A stretch of 44,061 bases of DNA from Kiritimatiellia bacterium. Its GTDB lineage: Bacteria > Verrucomicrobiota > Kiritimatiellia > RFP12 > UBA1067. This document shows, piece after piece, positions 30,796 through 40,076 of the stretch (positions are counted from its first letter, which is position 1; every line of letters begins with the position of its first letter). The stretch is taken from NCBI GenBank assembly GCA_017525225.1, contig JAFXTB010000010.1, positions 1-44,061 of the forward strand, written 5' to 3'. The notes under the pieces are model-generated. The model searched no databases and was not told where the DNA came from. It saw only the letters and a list, made by a program, of their open reading frames with translations. Both the position numbers and the translations under genes were made by a program.

Positions 30796-33700
30796 ATGAA
30801 GATGGCAAGAAATGCTGTGCTGGCCGGTGTCCTGGCCTTGTGCTGCGGCGTGTCTGCGGTCGTGATGGAAATTCCTGCCAACGGGACCTTGTACGTGGGC
30901 GGAGACGGTACCTATGGCGGTCCCTACAACAAACAGGGTGGATTCATCATCTTCAACCCCGGCTCGACGCTTGTCGTCACTCAGACCGTAGCCTTGACCG
31001 TGTGGGCGACTCTGATCGTAACGAACGGCGCAGCCACGGTGCGCTATGAGCCCACGACTTCGAGCATGGCCAGCATTAGCAGCCATATGTTCATACGGGG
31101 AGATGGTTCCTTGAACGTCACCAGCACCAAGAATCTCGGCGAGGTACGTCTTGGGCACGCGGACTACCAGCCAGTTCTGGAGATCGAGAACCTGACCTGC
31201 GACGATAAGGTGGCGAAGATCGGCATTAGCGGCTGCACCTTGCTGAAGATACCGAAGTCCACCAAGAAAAGCTTCACCAAGGAAAGGGGAACCACCTGGC
31301 TGTGTGGCACAGACATGTTCCCGGACGACGAGGAAGTCCGTCTACCGACCGGCGGCGCCTGGGTGCTGGCCAACACCAACGCCGTGCCGCCTGAGAAGAC
31401 CATACATGTGACCCGCCCCGGCATACTCATGCTGGCTCCGCGCAAAGTGCCAGATACGTCCGACATAGTCGCCAACTATCCGCAGGACGTCCGCAACACC
31501 TTTACAGCCGCCTTGAATGGTGTCGCCACGAACTACAACAACATCGTCCTGCATCCTGTCGCCAGCGGCGTGCCGCAGCTCATATTCACGAACAAGATGG
31601 ATTTCACGTTTGCAGGTTCCCTCTCCGGCACCGGCATCGTGGAGGTGACGGGCTACAGAGCGACCTACGACAGAACCACCGCCATTACGGTCGGCCTCAC
31701 GGGCGACAGTTCGTCGTTCCATGGCACGATTGCCGTGAAGAAGCCTTACATCAACCTGTTCCTCGGCCATCCGCACGCGACGGGCGAGGCGCACATCGTC
31801 CCTGTGGCGGAGAACAGCACCATAACGGGCACGGAGGGAGTCTCGGCCTTCATAGAATCCGGAGAGTCCGGCAACGCCGCCGTGCTGGCCGGCGCCGGAA
31901 CCTTCACCTTCGCAGGTGCCGACAAGACCTTCACCAATTCCGTGACCCACTGGTACGACTTCTCCCGTGCCGACATGTACAGATATCCGGGCGAGGGCAC
32001 GACAAACGCGCAGCCTAACGCCAAGCTGGACGGCTATCCGATGGTCGAACGGGTATTCGACTGGCGCGGTCCAAACCTGACCTCCCTTTGGAACCGGAGA
32101 ATGTATGTGAACAGTACCACACTGGAATTCGCAAGTTCGGTCTATCCCTGCCGGAAGAGCGGTACGTTCGCCGGGGAGACGATGGAGTATCTCTCAATCC
32201 CTACCGGCGCATCCCGCCGGATGCCGATTTCAGATGGCGATGGGGCGGGATACATCTCATGCAAATCCGTACCGGCACAGCTTGTCGTGATGGTCTTCGG
32301 AAGCCAGTATGGCGGCGGCAATGCACTTATCGGTACGGCCAATGGAGTACTCGCGCGTGCCGGGAACACCGTCGCCTACGGCATAACCACCAATACGAGC
32401 CATGCCGTGTGGGTGGACGGCGTGCAGGTAGATCCCACCGCGCCCAATACGCTCAACGGCGGCTGGCAGGTGATATCCATCAGCCTGGATGGCGACAGTT
32501 GCACCATACTCGGCGCCGTGAAGGAGGTCGCCGCTCCGTATGGCGGGCAGAACTACGGCGAACTCATGATATTCTCCAACCCGGTGACGGAACGCCAGCG
32601 GCTTGAGGCGGAGATATATCTTGCGGAGAAGTGGGGGCTTTCAAGCCAGTATGCGGCCGCCTCGCGGACGCGCTACGACGACCTGGTACACCTGTCCCTG
32701 ACGAACAGGGTGACGTTCTCGGGATCGGTGACGGTAAACACTGGTGAGAATGCATTGCGCCTTGAGGGCAAGTGCTCTGGCTCGGTGGTGCTGGCGGGTG
32801 GCACGCTGCTTACGAGCAGATCCCCGTGGACAGCGTCGGAGATTCCGTCCGCAGGGCGCATCTACTGGCTTGACGCCGACGATAGATCCACGTTGTCCTT
32901 GCGCGGCGACGTGGATGCCGTGCCGACGAACGGGCGGACGAACGAGGTCTACGCCGTGCGCGACAGGGGTGCGTCGTCGTTCGAGGCGGGCAAGCCGATT
33001 CTATACGGCGTGGAATACCGCAAGCCTACCTGGTACGAGGCGTCGTTCGATGGCGGCCCCGTGCGCGGCTGGCTCGATTTCAACCAGTACTACAACCAGT
33101 GGGCGCAACATAGCCCTTCGGCGGATCCTTCGGGCAACTGTCTGAGATTCTACGAGTATTCGGACGACTTCAACCTCTCGACCGGCCAGCGTACCTCCAC
33201 CGGAGCCGCGCCTAGTCTCGCAACGATAAGCACGCGAACGGCATTCTGCGCACACAATACGGTGCGCGGCGGTGGCACGCCGCTTCTCGACAACATCAGC
33301 AACCTCGGAACGGTCTGGGCACGGATGGAGGGGCCGGGGCAGTCCCTGTGGCGCAACGGACCAAGCGTGTACGCCAATGGCGAGAATCGGCTCGACGGCG
33401 TCGTGATCAATCCCGTCAACGGCTATGACGGCAGGCCCGAAGTGTACACGATACGCGGCACTGGGGCGGTCAACGTGCCGTTCGTCGAAAGCTACATACA
33501 TTCCGAAAAGAAAACCTACGAAGAGGGACGCTCCACGATCCTTGGCGAAATGCTGTGGTATTCGACGGCGTTGACGGACGATGAGGTCGCAGGCATAGAA
33601 TCCTACCTCATGAAGAAGTGGTTGAACAAGGTGCCGAAAGGTTTCGCCGATGTGTCCGGCGTTACCGTGTCTGGCGCTGGCGATGTCGCCGTGGGCGATG

Positions 33701-34056
33701 CGCTTACGGCGCCGCGCTTCGATGCGTCGTTCGCGGGGAACGTCGCGGTCGGCGGAGCAAGGGCGTTCGAGATTGCGATCGACGCTGCGACCGGCGAGGT
33801 TGCAGGAGCGCTGAACGCCCCCGGGGCGGTGCTGGATCTTCCCTCCGCCTGCACGATCAACGTGGACTTCACCGCTCCCGTCAAGGTCGAGGCGCCTACC
33901 GCGTACACGCTCGTCTATGGCGATGCGATGGCGCATCCCGTGGAATGGACGGTCAATTACGGTGCGAACGTCCCGAGAAACGCGAAGATCGTCCAGGCCG
34001 CGACAGAGGTGACGCTCCTGGTGAAGCCGCTGGGGTTGCGGATTTTACTGCGTTAG
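30796..34056 (+). CDS. Large exported LamG-type protein, paralog 1
   Basis: 1086 residues from MKMARNAVLAGVLALCCGVSA (Sec signal) with AAGGAG upstream; an earlier frame start (30730) lies in the hairpin. The N-terminal ~380 residues are beta-rich with passenger-like phrases (FNPGSTLVVTQTVALTVWATLIVTNGAAT, FAGSLSGTGIVEVTG, VGLTGDSSSFHGTI). Next come two LamG/concanavalin-like domains: HWYDFSRADMYRYPGEGT ... HAVWVDGVQV, NGGWQVISISLDGDS, GGQNYGELMIFSNPVTERQRLEAEIYLAEKWGL, and later IYWLDADDRSTLSL ... ILGEMLWYSTALTDDEVAGIESYLMKKWLNKVP. The protein ends ..LLVKPLGLRILLR. It aligns along its full length with the next gene. Likely a cell-surface or secreted glycan-binding protein; no catalytic motif is visible. 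Confidence 0.85.
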   Translation: MKMARNAVLAGVLALCCGVSAVVMEIPANGTLYVGGDGTYGGPYNKQGGFIIFNPGSTLVVTQTVALTVWATLIVTNGAATVRYEPTTSSMASISSHMFIRGDGSLNVTSTKNLGEVRLGHADYQPVLEIENLTCDDKVAKIGISGCTLLKIPKSTKKSFTKERGTTWLCGTDMFPDDEEVRLPTGGAWVLANTNAVPPEKTIHVTRPGILMLAPRKVPDTSDIVANYPQDVRNTFTAALNGVATNYNNIVLHPVASGVPQLIFTNKMDFTFAGSLSGTGIVEVTGYRATYDRTTAITVGLTGDSSSFHGTIAVKKPYINLFLGHPHATGEAHIVPVAENSTITGTEGVSAFIESGESGNAAVLAGAGTFTFAGADKTFTNSVTHWYDFSRADMYRYPGEGTTNAQPNAKLDGYPMVERVFDWRGPNLTSLWNRRMYVNSTTLEFASSVYPCRKSGTFAGETMEYLSIPTGASRRMPISDGDGAGYISCKSVPAQLVVMVFGSQYGGGNALIGTANGVLARAGNTVAYGITTNTSHAVWVDGVQVDPTAPNTLNGGWQVISISLDGDSCTILGAVKEVAAPYGGQNYGELMIFSNPVTERQRLEAEIYLAEKWGLSSQYAAASRTRYDDLVHLSLTNRVTFSGSVTVNTGENALRLEGKCSGSVVLAGGTLLTSRSPWTASEIPSAGRIYWLDADDRSTLSLRGDVDAVPTNGRTNEVYAVRDRGASSFEAGKPILYGVEYRKPTWYEASFDGGPVRGWLDFNQYYNQWAQHSPSADPSGNCLRFYEYSDDFNLSTGQRTSTGAAPSLATISTRTAFCAHNTVRGGGTPLLDNISNLGTVWARMEGPGQSLWRNGPSVYANGENRLDGVVINPVNGYDGRPEVYTIRGTGAVNVPFVESYIHSEKKTYEEGRSTILGEMLWYSTALTDDEVAGIESYLMKKWLNKVPKGFADVSGVTVSGAGDVAVGDALTAPRFDASFAGNVAVGGARAFEIAIDAATGEVAGALNAPGAVLDLPSACTINVDFTAPVKVEAPTAYTLVYGDAMAHPVEWTVNYGANVPRNAKIVQAATEVTLLVKPLGLRILLR

Positions 34057-34158
34057 TCGTTAGTCGTTAGTTGTTAGTTGTTAGTGGTTATTCGTTAGTT
34101 GTTGGTCATTAGTTGTTGGTTGTTGATTGTTGATTGTTGGTTGTTGGTGGTTGTTGAT
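34054..34158 (+). repeat. Heptamer array B (15 units)
   Basis: Fifteen consecutive 7-base units beginning with the TAG stop codon of the LamG gene at 34054-34056: tagtcgt x2, tagttgt x2, tagtggt, tattcgt, tagttgt, tggtcat, tagttgt, tggttgt, tgattgt x2, tggttgt, tggtggt, tgttgat. Same TAG-then-TGG order as array A. Confidence 0.9.
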
Positions 34159-34163
34159 GGTAG

Positions 34164-34184
34164 GGCCCGCTCGCCGAGCGGGCC
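34164..34184. repeat. GC hairpin after heptamer array B
   Basis: Identical to the hairpin at 30750: stem GGCCCGCTC, loop GCC, stem GAGCGGGCC, at the same distance from the array end within a few bases, and followed by gcaagg and the next ribosome-binding site. Confidence 0.85.
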
Positions 34185-34211
34185 GCAAGGAAAAGAAAAG
34201 GAGAAGAAGAG

Positions 34212-37200
34212 ATGAAGATGGCGAGAAATGCTGTGCTGGCCGGTGTACTGGCCTTGTGCTGCGGCGCGTCCGCGGTCGTGACGGTAATTCCCGAGAACGG
34301 AACGTTCTACGTGGGCGGAGACGGCACCAGCGGCGCTCCGTACAACACGCATAACAGTTTCATAGTATTCAACCCTGGCTCGACGCTTGTCGTCACCCAG
34401 ACCACCGCCTTGACCGTCTGGTCGATCCTGATCGCCACCAACGGCGCTGCGACGCTCGAGTTCGGTTCGGGCACATCCCCCCACTACATCAACAGCCATG
34501 TGTTCGCGTGCGGCAATGGCTCTCTGAAGGTCAAAAGTTCAATCGACGTGTCATTGGGACACGCTTTGTACTTTCCTACGTATGACATTGAGAACCTGAC
34601 GATCGAGGGGGGAAGCGGAAAATTCGTTCTCCAATCGTGCACCATGCTGAGCTTCCCTTCTTCCAAAAACTACCTGATATCACGGGACGGGGGGAACATC
34701 TGGCTGTGCGGCACGACCGACATGTTCCCGGACGACGACGAAGTGGTGCTGACCAGGGCGCGTTGGTACCTTGCCAGCCCGACGGCCGTGCCGGCATCCA
34801 AGCCGATCCACGTCACCGGAGAGGCGGGGTACTCGCCTGCGAAATTCACGCTGTGTGCGCGGCCGCTACCGGATACGTCCGACATAGCGGCCAACTATCC
34901 GGAGGATATAAGGGCAACCTACAATAAGAAGACCGTCATCACGAACAGCAACAACATAGTACTGGATATTCCTCCTCGCGGTACATCGACCATGGTTATA
35001 TCGAACAGGGCCGACATCGTGTTCGCGGGGTCGCTGTCCGGTACCGGCGTCGTTGAGGTGACTGGCTGGGCGGGCGCCTTCAGTGCGGCGGCGCCGCTTA
35101 CGGTCGGGCTTACGGGCGACAGCTCGTCGCTGCACGGTAAGATTGTCCTCGCGCAGCCCAACATCGACCTCAAGCTTGGCCATCCGCACGCCACCGGTGA
35201 GGCGCTGGTCATACCCGCGACGTCAGGCAGTACAATATACGGCACGGAGGGCGGAACGGCGAAAGTCGATGCCGGCCAGGACGGCATCACCGCGACGCTG
35301 GCCGATGCGGGCACGTTTGAGCTTGTATCGCCGGACTGGGCTTTCACGAACCATGTGGCCCACTGGTACGACTTCTCGCGGGTTGAAATGTACAGGTTCC
35401 CGGGCGAAGGCACCAGCGAGCCGCATCAGGATTATCTGGACGGCAATCCGCTGGTGGAACGCGTGCTGGACTGGCGCAGCCCCGATCTTACCTCCATGTG
35501 GAATAGAAGGATGTACAAGAACGATGGTACCTATGATTATGTCGCATCGGTCTACCCCTGCCGCAAGACTGCCACCTTCGGCGAAAAGAGCATGAGCTAC
35601 TTGTCGCTGCCTACCGGCAACTTCCGCCGTCTGCCGATCTCCCCGGGCAGTGGATCCAACACGAGGCTGGCGGTACAGGTGCAGATGGCGGTAATGGTTT
35701 TCGGAAGCCAGTATGGCGGCGGCAATGCGCTCCTTGGCACGGACAACGGTTCGCTTGGTCGGACGGGCGCCACGATAGCGGACGGCATCACCACCAATAC
35801 GAGCCATGCGGTGTGGGTGGATGGCGTCCAGGTCGATCCCACGCAGGGCAACGTGCTCAACGGCGGGTGGCAGATCATTTCAATGAAGCTGGACGGCGAG
35901 CCCGTGGATGCCGTGGGCTGGAACAACTGGATAAAGGACAATTCCGGCGGCGGACAGAACTACGGCGAACTGATCCTGTTCACGAAGCCGGTCACGGAAC
36001 GCCAGCGGATCGAGGCAGAGATGTACCTTGCGGAAAAGTGGGGGCTTTCGAGCCAGTATGTCCCAGGTGCGGAAGCACGCCACGATTGGCTGGTCCAGAT
36101 GGATCATACGAACAAGGTCACGGTAACGGGTTCCGCGACCGTCAAGGCCGGCGAGTATGCGATCATGATGGATGGTGCCTGCTCCGGGTCGGTGGTGCTG
36201 GAAGGCGGCACGCTGCTCTCCGGCAAGCGTCCCTGGAAGGAGAGCGAGATTCCGTCCGCAGGGCGCATCTACTGGCTGGACGCTTGCGACAGATCCACGT
36301 TGTCCTTGCGCGGCGACGTGGATACCGTGCCGACGAACGGGCGGACGAACGAGGTCTATGCCGTGCGCGACAAGGGTTCTCAGGCCTACGAGGCGGGCAA
36401 GCCGATCGCGTATGGAGTAAACTGGCGCAAGCCGACCTGGTACGAGGCGTCTTTCGATGGCGGCCCTCTTCGCGGCTGGCTGGATTTCAACCAGTACTAC
36501 AAGCAGTGGCCCGCAACGGCCGGATCCCCCACCGATGGCAACTGCCTCAGGTTCTACGAGTATGCGGACGACTTCAGCATCAAGGACGGAAAGCGGTCTT
36601 CCACCGGATCGGCGCCCGGCTATGCCACGTTGGATACGCGTACCGCCTTCGTCGCGCAGAATTCCGTACGAGGCGGCGGTACGCCGTTGCTGGACAACCT
36701 TAGCAACAACGGCTCCGTCGCTAAAAGGCTTAATGGCCCCGGACAGTCGATTTGGTCCACTGGGCCTGCGGAGTTCTCCAACGGAGTGAACCGTATCAAT
36801 GGCGTCGGGATAGATCCGACGAAGGGATATACGGGCAAGCCCGAAGTCTTCTCCGTGCGGGGCACGGGTTCCGTCAACCTGCCTTTCATCGAAGGTTTGA
36901 ACCATAGCGAAGGGGCAAGCTATGGAACGACCTACGAAAGTGGCAAGGCCGCGATCATCGGCGAGATGCTGTGGTATTCCACGGCCCTGGATGACGATAC
37001 GATGGTCGGCATAGAATCGTATCTCATGAAGAAGTGGCTGGACAAGGTTCCGTCGGGCTTCACGGACATATTGAAGGTCATTGTGGAAGGTACGGGTACC
37101 GTGTCCGTCGTGGATGTCGAGTGCAGGCCCATGTTCGACCCTGCCTTTGGAGGGACGTTCGCCACGGCAGGTACCGGTGCGTTCGAGATGACGGTGGATC

Positions 37201-37481
37201 CCGCCACCGGCAATGTGGCAGGCGCGATCACCGCACCTGAGGCCGCGTTCGACATCCCGTCCACCTGCACGCTGCAGGTCGGTTTCACGGAGCTGCCTGC
37301 GATATCCGAGGGTGGCGTCACCTATACGCTTGTGGACTGCGCGTCGCTCGCGCGTCCGGTTGAGTGGAACGTCGTTCTGGATGCCACGGTACCGCGCCGC
37401 GCGAGAGTGGTGGAGTCGCAGTCCGGCCGCAAGGTTGACATCGTGGTGACGGCTCCGGGGATGCGCGTCCTACTACGTTAG
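34212..37481 (+). CDS. Large exported LamG-type protein, paralog 2
   Basis: 1089 residues; start MKMARNAVLAGVLALCCGASA after AAAAGGAGAAGAAGAG. It follows the same plan as the gene before it: beta-rich N-terminal region (FNPGSTLVVTQTTALTVWSILIATNGAAT, FAGSLSGTGVVEVTG, VGLTGDSSSLHGKI), LamG domain 1 (HWYDFSRVEMYRFPGEGT ... HAVWVDGVQVDPTQGN, NGGWQIISMKLDGE, GGQNYGELILFTKPVTERQRIEAEMYLAEKWGL), LamG domain 2 (IYWLDACDRSTLSL ... IGEMLWYSTALDDDTMVGIESYLMKKWLDKVP) and C-terminus ..VVTAPGMRVLLR. Divergence is greatest in the N-terminal third. Paralogy and tandem position point to duplication of the whole unit together with the array and hairpin. Confidence 0.85.
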   Translation: MKMARNAVLAGVLALCCGASAVVTVIPENGTFYVGGDGTSGAPYNTHNSFIVFNPGSTLVVTQTTALTVWSILIATNGAATLEFGSGTSPHYINSHVFACGNGSLKVKSSIDVSLGHALYFPTYDIENLTIEGGSGKFVLQSCTMLSFPSSKNYLISRDGGNIWLCGTTDMFPDDDEVVLTRARWYLASPTAVPASKPIHVTGEAGYSPAKFTLCARPLPDTSDIAANYPEDIRATYNKKTVITNSNNIVLDIPPRGTSTMVISNRADIVFAGSLSGTGVVEVTGWAGAFSAAAPLTVGLTGDSSSLHGKIVLAQPNIDLKLGHPHATGEALVIPATSGSTIYGTEGGTAKVDAGQDGITATLADAGTFELVSPDWAFTNHVAHWYDFSRVEMYRFPGEGTSEPHQDYLDGNPLVERVLDWRSPDLTSMWNRRMYKNDGTYDYVASVYPCRKTATFGEKSMSYLSLPTGNFRRLPISPGSGSNTRLAVQVQMAVMVFGSQYGGGNALLGTDNGSLGRTGATIADGITTNTSHAVWVDGVQVDPTQGNVLNGGWQIISMKLDGEPVDAVGWNNWIKDNSGGGQNYGELILFTKPVTERQRIEAEMYLAEKWGLSSQYVPGAEARHDWLVQMDHTNKVTVTGSATVKAGEYAIMMDGACSGSVVLEGGTLLSGKRPWKESEIPSAGRIYWLDACDRSTLSLRGDVDTVPTNGRTNEVYAVRDKGSQAYEAGKPIAYGVNWRKPTWYEASFDGGPLRGWLDFNQYYKQWPATAGSPTDGNCLRFYEYADDFSIKDGKRSSTGSAPGYATLDTRTAFVAQNSVRGGGTPLLDNLSNNGSVAKRLNGPGQSIWSTGPAEFSNGVNRINGVGIDPTKGYTGKPEVFSVRGTGSVNLPFIEGLNHSEGASYGTTYESGKAAIIGEMLWYSTALDDDTMVGIESYLMKKWLDKVPSGFTDILKVIVEGTGTVSVVDVECRPMFDPAFGGTFATAGTGAFEMTVDPATGNVAGAITAPEAAFDIPSTCTLQVGFTELPAISEGGVTYTLVDCASLARPVEWNVVLDATVPRRARVVESQSGRKVDIVVTAPGMRVLLR

Positions 37482-37597
37482 TCGCTAGTCGCTAGTCGTT
37501 AGTTGCTAGTGGTTAGTGGTTAGTTGTTAGTGGCTAGTGGTTAGTGGTTAGTTGTTGGTTGTTGGTTGTTGATTGTTGGTGGTTGGTGGTTGTTGAT
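37479..37597 (+). repeat. Heptamer array C (17 units)
   Basis: Seventeen 7-base units starting with the TAG stop codon of the preceding gene (37479-37481): eleven TAG-type units (tagtcgc, tagtggt, tagttgt and variants), then tggttgt x2, tgattgt, tggtggt x2, tgttgat. Confidence 0.9.
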
Positions 37598-37603
37598 GGT
37601 AGA

Positions 37604-37622
37604 GCCCGCTCGCCGAGCGGGC
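37604..37622. repeat. GC hairpin after heptamer array C
   Basis: Stem GCCCGCTC (37604-37611), loop GCC, GAGCGGGC (37615-37622). One base change (A for G) at the outer pair relative to the copies at 30750 and 34164 shortens the stem to 8 bp. Confidence 0.8.
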
Positions 37623-37644
37623 CGCAGATGAAGGTGAAAAGATT

Positions 37645-39045
37645 GTGAAAGTTATGAAGGTTGTAGTGGCTGGGGTCGTTGCGTGTGCCATTGGTGGCGC
37701 ATGGGGCGGCGTTCCGCTCTTCGATTTCGAGAATGCCTCCGAGGCGCGAATCGTGCCTCTGCCGAGACACGGGGACACGCTCGTGACGAACATCTGCGCC
37801 ACTTCCGGTTCCAGGGCGCTCTGGATGGGTCCGCACGGCGAGACCGTCCCTGACGAGTCGTACGGATTCGCCACGCTGTACTGGACCGATCCCGCCATGA
37901 ACGACTGGTCGCGGTTCGAATCTCTCGTGTTCGATGCCACCAACCTTTCCTCCGAAGATCGTACGCTTGTCATATACCTTTACGACGCCGCCATGAAAAA
38001 GCGTAAGGGTGCGCGTTACTCCTTCGAGCTTCCGAAGTCGTCCACGCGGCGCGTGGAGATGCCGCTTGAACGCGCAAGAGGCCATGTGCGCATGCAGGAC
38101 CTCCGCGCCATCGCCCTTGTGCACTGCTCTCCGCGCTACGGACAGATCGTGCTCGACCGCTTCACTCTGCTGGCGAAGGGCGAGACACCGCCGCCGGTGC
38201 CCGCCGCCAAGGCCTTCGCTGCCGAGATCAGGGCTGTCGCCGCCATCGAGGATAGGCTCAACAGTGAGCTTGACCGGAAGTTCGCGGAGCAGGATGTGGT
38301 GCGCGTCGCCGAAATGAAGCGGCGCATGGATGCCGACAAGGTGGCGCAGGCCGGCAGGCTTGCGGCGTTCGTCCAGAGGAAGGGCGTGGCGCAAGGCCGG
38401 ATGGCGCTGGCGCAGGCGACAGGCATGGACCAGATACGTCCGCGCTGGACCGACTTCTCGCGTCTGGCCCCTGCCACGCATGGCATCAGGCTGCGTCTTG
38501 CCCAGGGCGACTACGAAGGTGCGCAGCTTGCCGTGGCCTCGGCCGACGGTCTGCCGCTCAAGGGGGTACGCGTGGCCGTGGTAGGGGATGTCGCGGCCAG
38601 GCTCAAGGTGGAGGTCGCTCCGGTCGGATACGTCTTCGCCGACGCCCCCACCGCGCACCGCCAGGCGTATTGCGTGCCGTCCGCAACCAACATGTGCGGC
38701 TATGTGCGCCTGACGCGCGAGACGCCGCTCGGCTGGTATGCCGACCCCATCCTGCCGTTCCTGGATTCGGTGGACGTGGCGCCGGGCGACGTGCAGAGCT
38801 TCCATGTGCGGGTGCATGCGCCGGAAGGGTGCGCCGCAGGTTCCTACTCCGGCGTGCTGAAGGTCTCGGCGGCGGATGCGCCCGGTGCCGCGGTTCTATT
38901 TCGGTGCGGGTGGATGGCTTCAAGACGGGTAAGGTATCGGAGCTGCCGCTGCTCGCATCGTTCACGCCATTCGTGCAGCCGCTGTCGCTTTCGTGGCGTC
39001 CGGAGCAGGCCGAAGAGGTACGTTCCGACCCCGAAGCCCCTGTGA
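37645..39045 (+). CDS. DUF4091-type exported hydrolase, 5' part (frameshifted)
   Basis: The frame opens with GTG at 37645 (MKVMKVVVAGVVACAIGGAWGG, Sec signal; ATG 37654 is an alternative). Real coding sequence continues to about 38890 and includes LFDFENASEARIV, a carbohydrate-binding-like beta-sandwich (ALWMGPHGETVPDESYGFATLYWTD ... MQDLRAIALVH...YGQIVLDRFTLLAKGE), a helical stretch with many charged residues (AIEDRLNSELDRKFAEQDVVRVAEMKRRMDADK) and a second sandwich with YEGAQLAVASADGLPLKGVRV, WYADPILPFLDSVDVAPGDVQSFHVRVHAPEGCAAGSYSGVLKVSA. After ADAPGA the frame turns into nonsense and stops at 39045, while the sensible continuation is in the frame one base back (see next entry). A single base appears to be missing near 38888-38892. 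Confidence 0.75.
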   Translation: MKVMKVVVAGVVACAIGGAWGGVPLFDFENASEARIVPLPRHGDTLVTNICATSGSRALWMGPHGETVPDESYGFATLYWTDPAMNDWSRFESLVFDATNLSSEDRTLVIYLYDAAMKKRKGARYSFELPKSSTRRVEMPLERARGHVRMQDLRAIALVHCSPRYGQIVLDRFTLLAKGETPPPVPAAKAFAAEIRAVAAIEDRLNSELDRKFAEQDVVRVAEMKRRMDADKVAQAGRLAAFVQRKGVAQGRMALAQATGMDQIRPRWTDFSRLAPATHGIRLRLAQGDYEGAQLAVASADGLPLKGVRVAVVGDVAARLKVEVAPVGYVFADAPTAHRQAYCVPSATNMCGYVRLTRETPLGWYADPILPFLDSVDVAPGDVQSFHVRVHAPEGCAAGSYSGVLKVSAADAPGAAVLFRCGWMASRRVRYRSCRCSHRSRHSCSRCRFRGVRSRPKRYVPTPKPL

Positions 39046-40076
39046 ACCTCTGGCGCCGCCGTCGTCTAGAATGGGCCGACTTCCTCGTGGAATACTTCAT
39101 CATGCCCTCCACCATCTATCCGGCACGTGGCGACAAGATACCGGACTTCGATCTCGTCGAGAGGGCGGCGGCCAAGGGACGGTACGGCTTTTTCACGGTG
39201 GGTCCCTGGACAGAATGCAGGGACGAGGCGGCGTGGCGGAAGGGGATCCTCGAGCCGCTGAAGAAGCGTGCCGCCGTTGCGCGGGCGGCCGGGCTGGGCC
39301 GCTGGATGGTGTCGTATGGATGCGACGAGACAACCGAGGAGCGCTTCCCCGCCATCCGCCGCGCCATCGACATACTGAAGCATGAGCTGCCGGACGTGCC
39401 GCTCGTCACGACCGCGGTGGATCCGGAGCTTGGCGTCGGCTCGCCGCTCGCCGGCATCGACTGGTTCGTGCCGCTCACGAAGGCGTGGAATCCCGCGAAG
39501 GTGGCCGCCGCCCGCGCCGAAGGACGCAAGGTGTGGTGGTACGTGGCGTGCGGTGAAAGGCCGCCCTACGCGAATCTGTTCGTGGAAAGCCCGCTCAGCG
39601 AAGGACGCCTCCTCATGGGCGCGCAGGCGATTAGGATGAAGCCGGACGGCTTCCTTTACTACGCAGTGTCGAAGTGGAACCAGCGCCGTCCGATAACTTC
39701 GGGGCCTTTCACCGACTGGTCGCCGCACGGCATACGCCATCGCGGAGGAAAGGCGTTCGATGGCGACGGCGTGTGGGCGTACTGCGGACCGGGTGGCACG
39801 CCGGTGGCGACGCTGCGGCTCGAGAACTTCCGCGACGGCGTGGAGGACTACAACTGCGCCATGACGCTTGCGAGGCTGCTGGAGAAGCATGCCGACAAGA
39901 CCGATGCATGGTCCGTAAGGGCACGCGAGCTGCTGGACGTGCCGCTCTCGGTGATGGAGACGATGTCGAACTTCACCGACGATCCGCGCCGGGTCTACGC
40001 CTGGCGCGATGGCATGGCCGATCTCATCGAACAGGAACTGGCGGCGGCAAGCCGCGTCAATAAGGAGGCTGAATGA
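38892..40076 (+). pseudogene. DUF4091-type hydrolase, 3' part after frameshift
   Basis: Continuation of the gene at 37645 in another frame, about 395 codons from the switch point to the TGA at 40074-40076. It begins GSISVRVDGFKTGKVSELPLLASFTPFVQPLSLSW and continues through a TIM-barrel-like part (YFIMPSTIYPARGDKIPDFDLVERAAAKGRYGFFTVGPWTECRDEAAWRKGILEPLKKR, WMVSYGCDETTEERFPAIRRAIDILKHELPDVPLVTT, GIDWFVPLTKAWNPAKVAAARAEGRKVWWYVACGERPPYANLFVE) to the DUF4091 end PVATLRLENFRDGVEDYNCAMTLARLLEKH. The restored protein would have about 810 residues. A sequencing or assembly error is as likely as a real mutation, because both halves keep good coding character; there is no slippery heptanucleotide at the junction. 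Its stop overlaps the next start (ATGA). Confidence 0.75.

Noticed and set aside
30664-37597. Heptamer arrays as a CRISPR array
   Set aside because: The units are contiguous 7-mers without spacers and no cas genes are visible.
30750-37622. GC hairpins as intrinsic terminators
   Set aside because: They lack a downstream U-tract and are followed by ribosome-binding sites within 30 bases, so termination there is not supported.
38880-38905. Programmed -1 frameshift in the DUF4091 gene
   Set aside because: There is no X-XXY-YYZ slippery heptamer or following pseudoknot; mutation or sequencing error is simpler.
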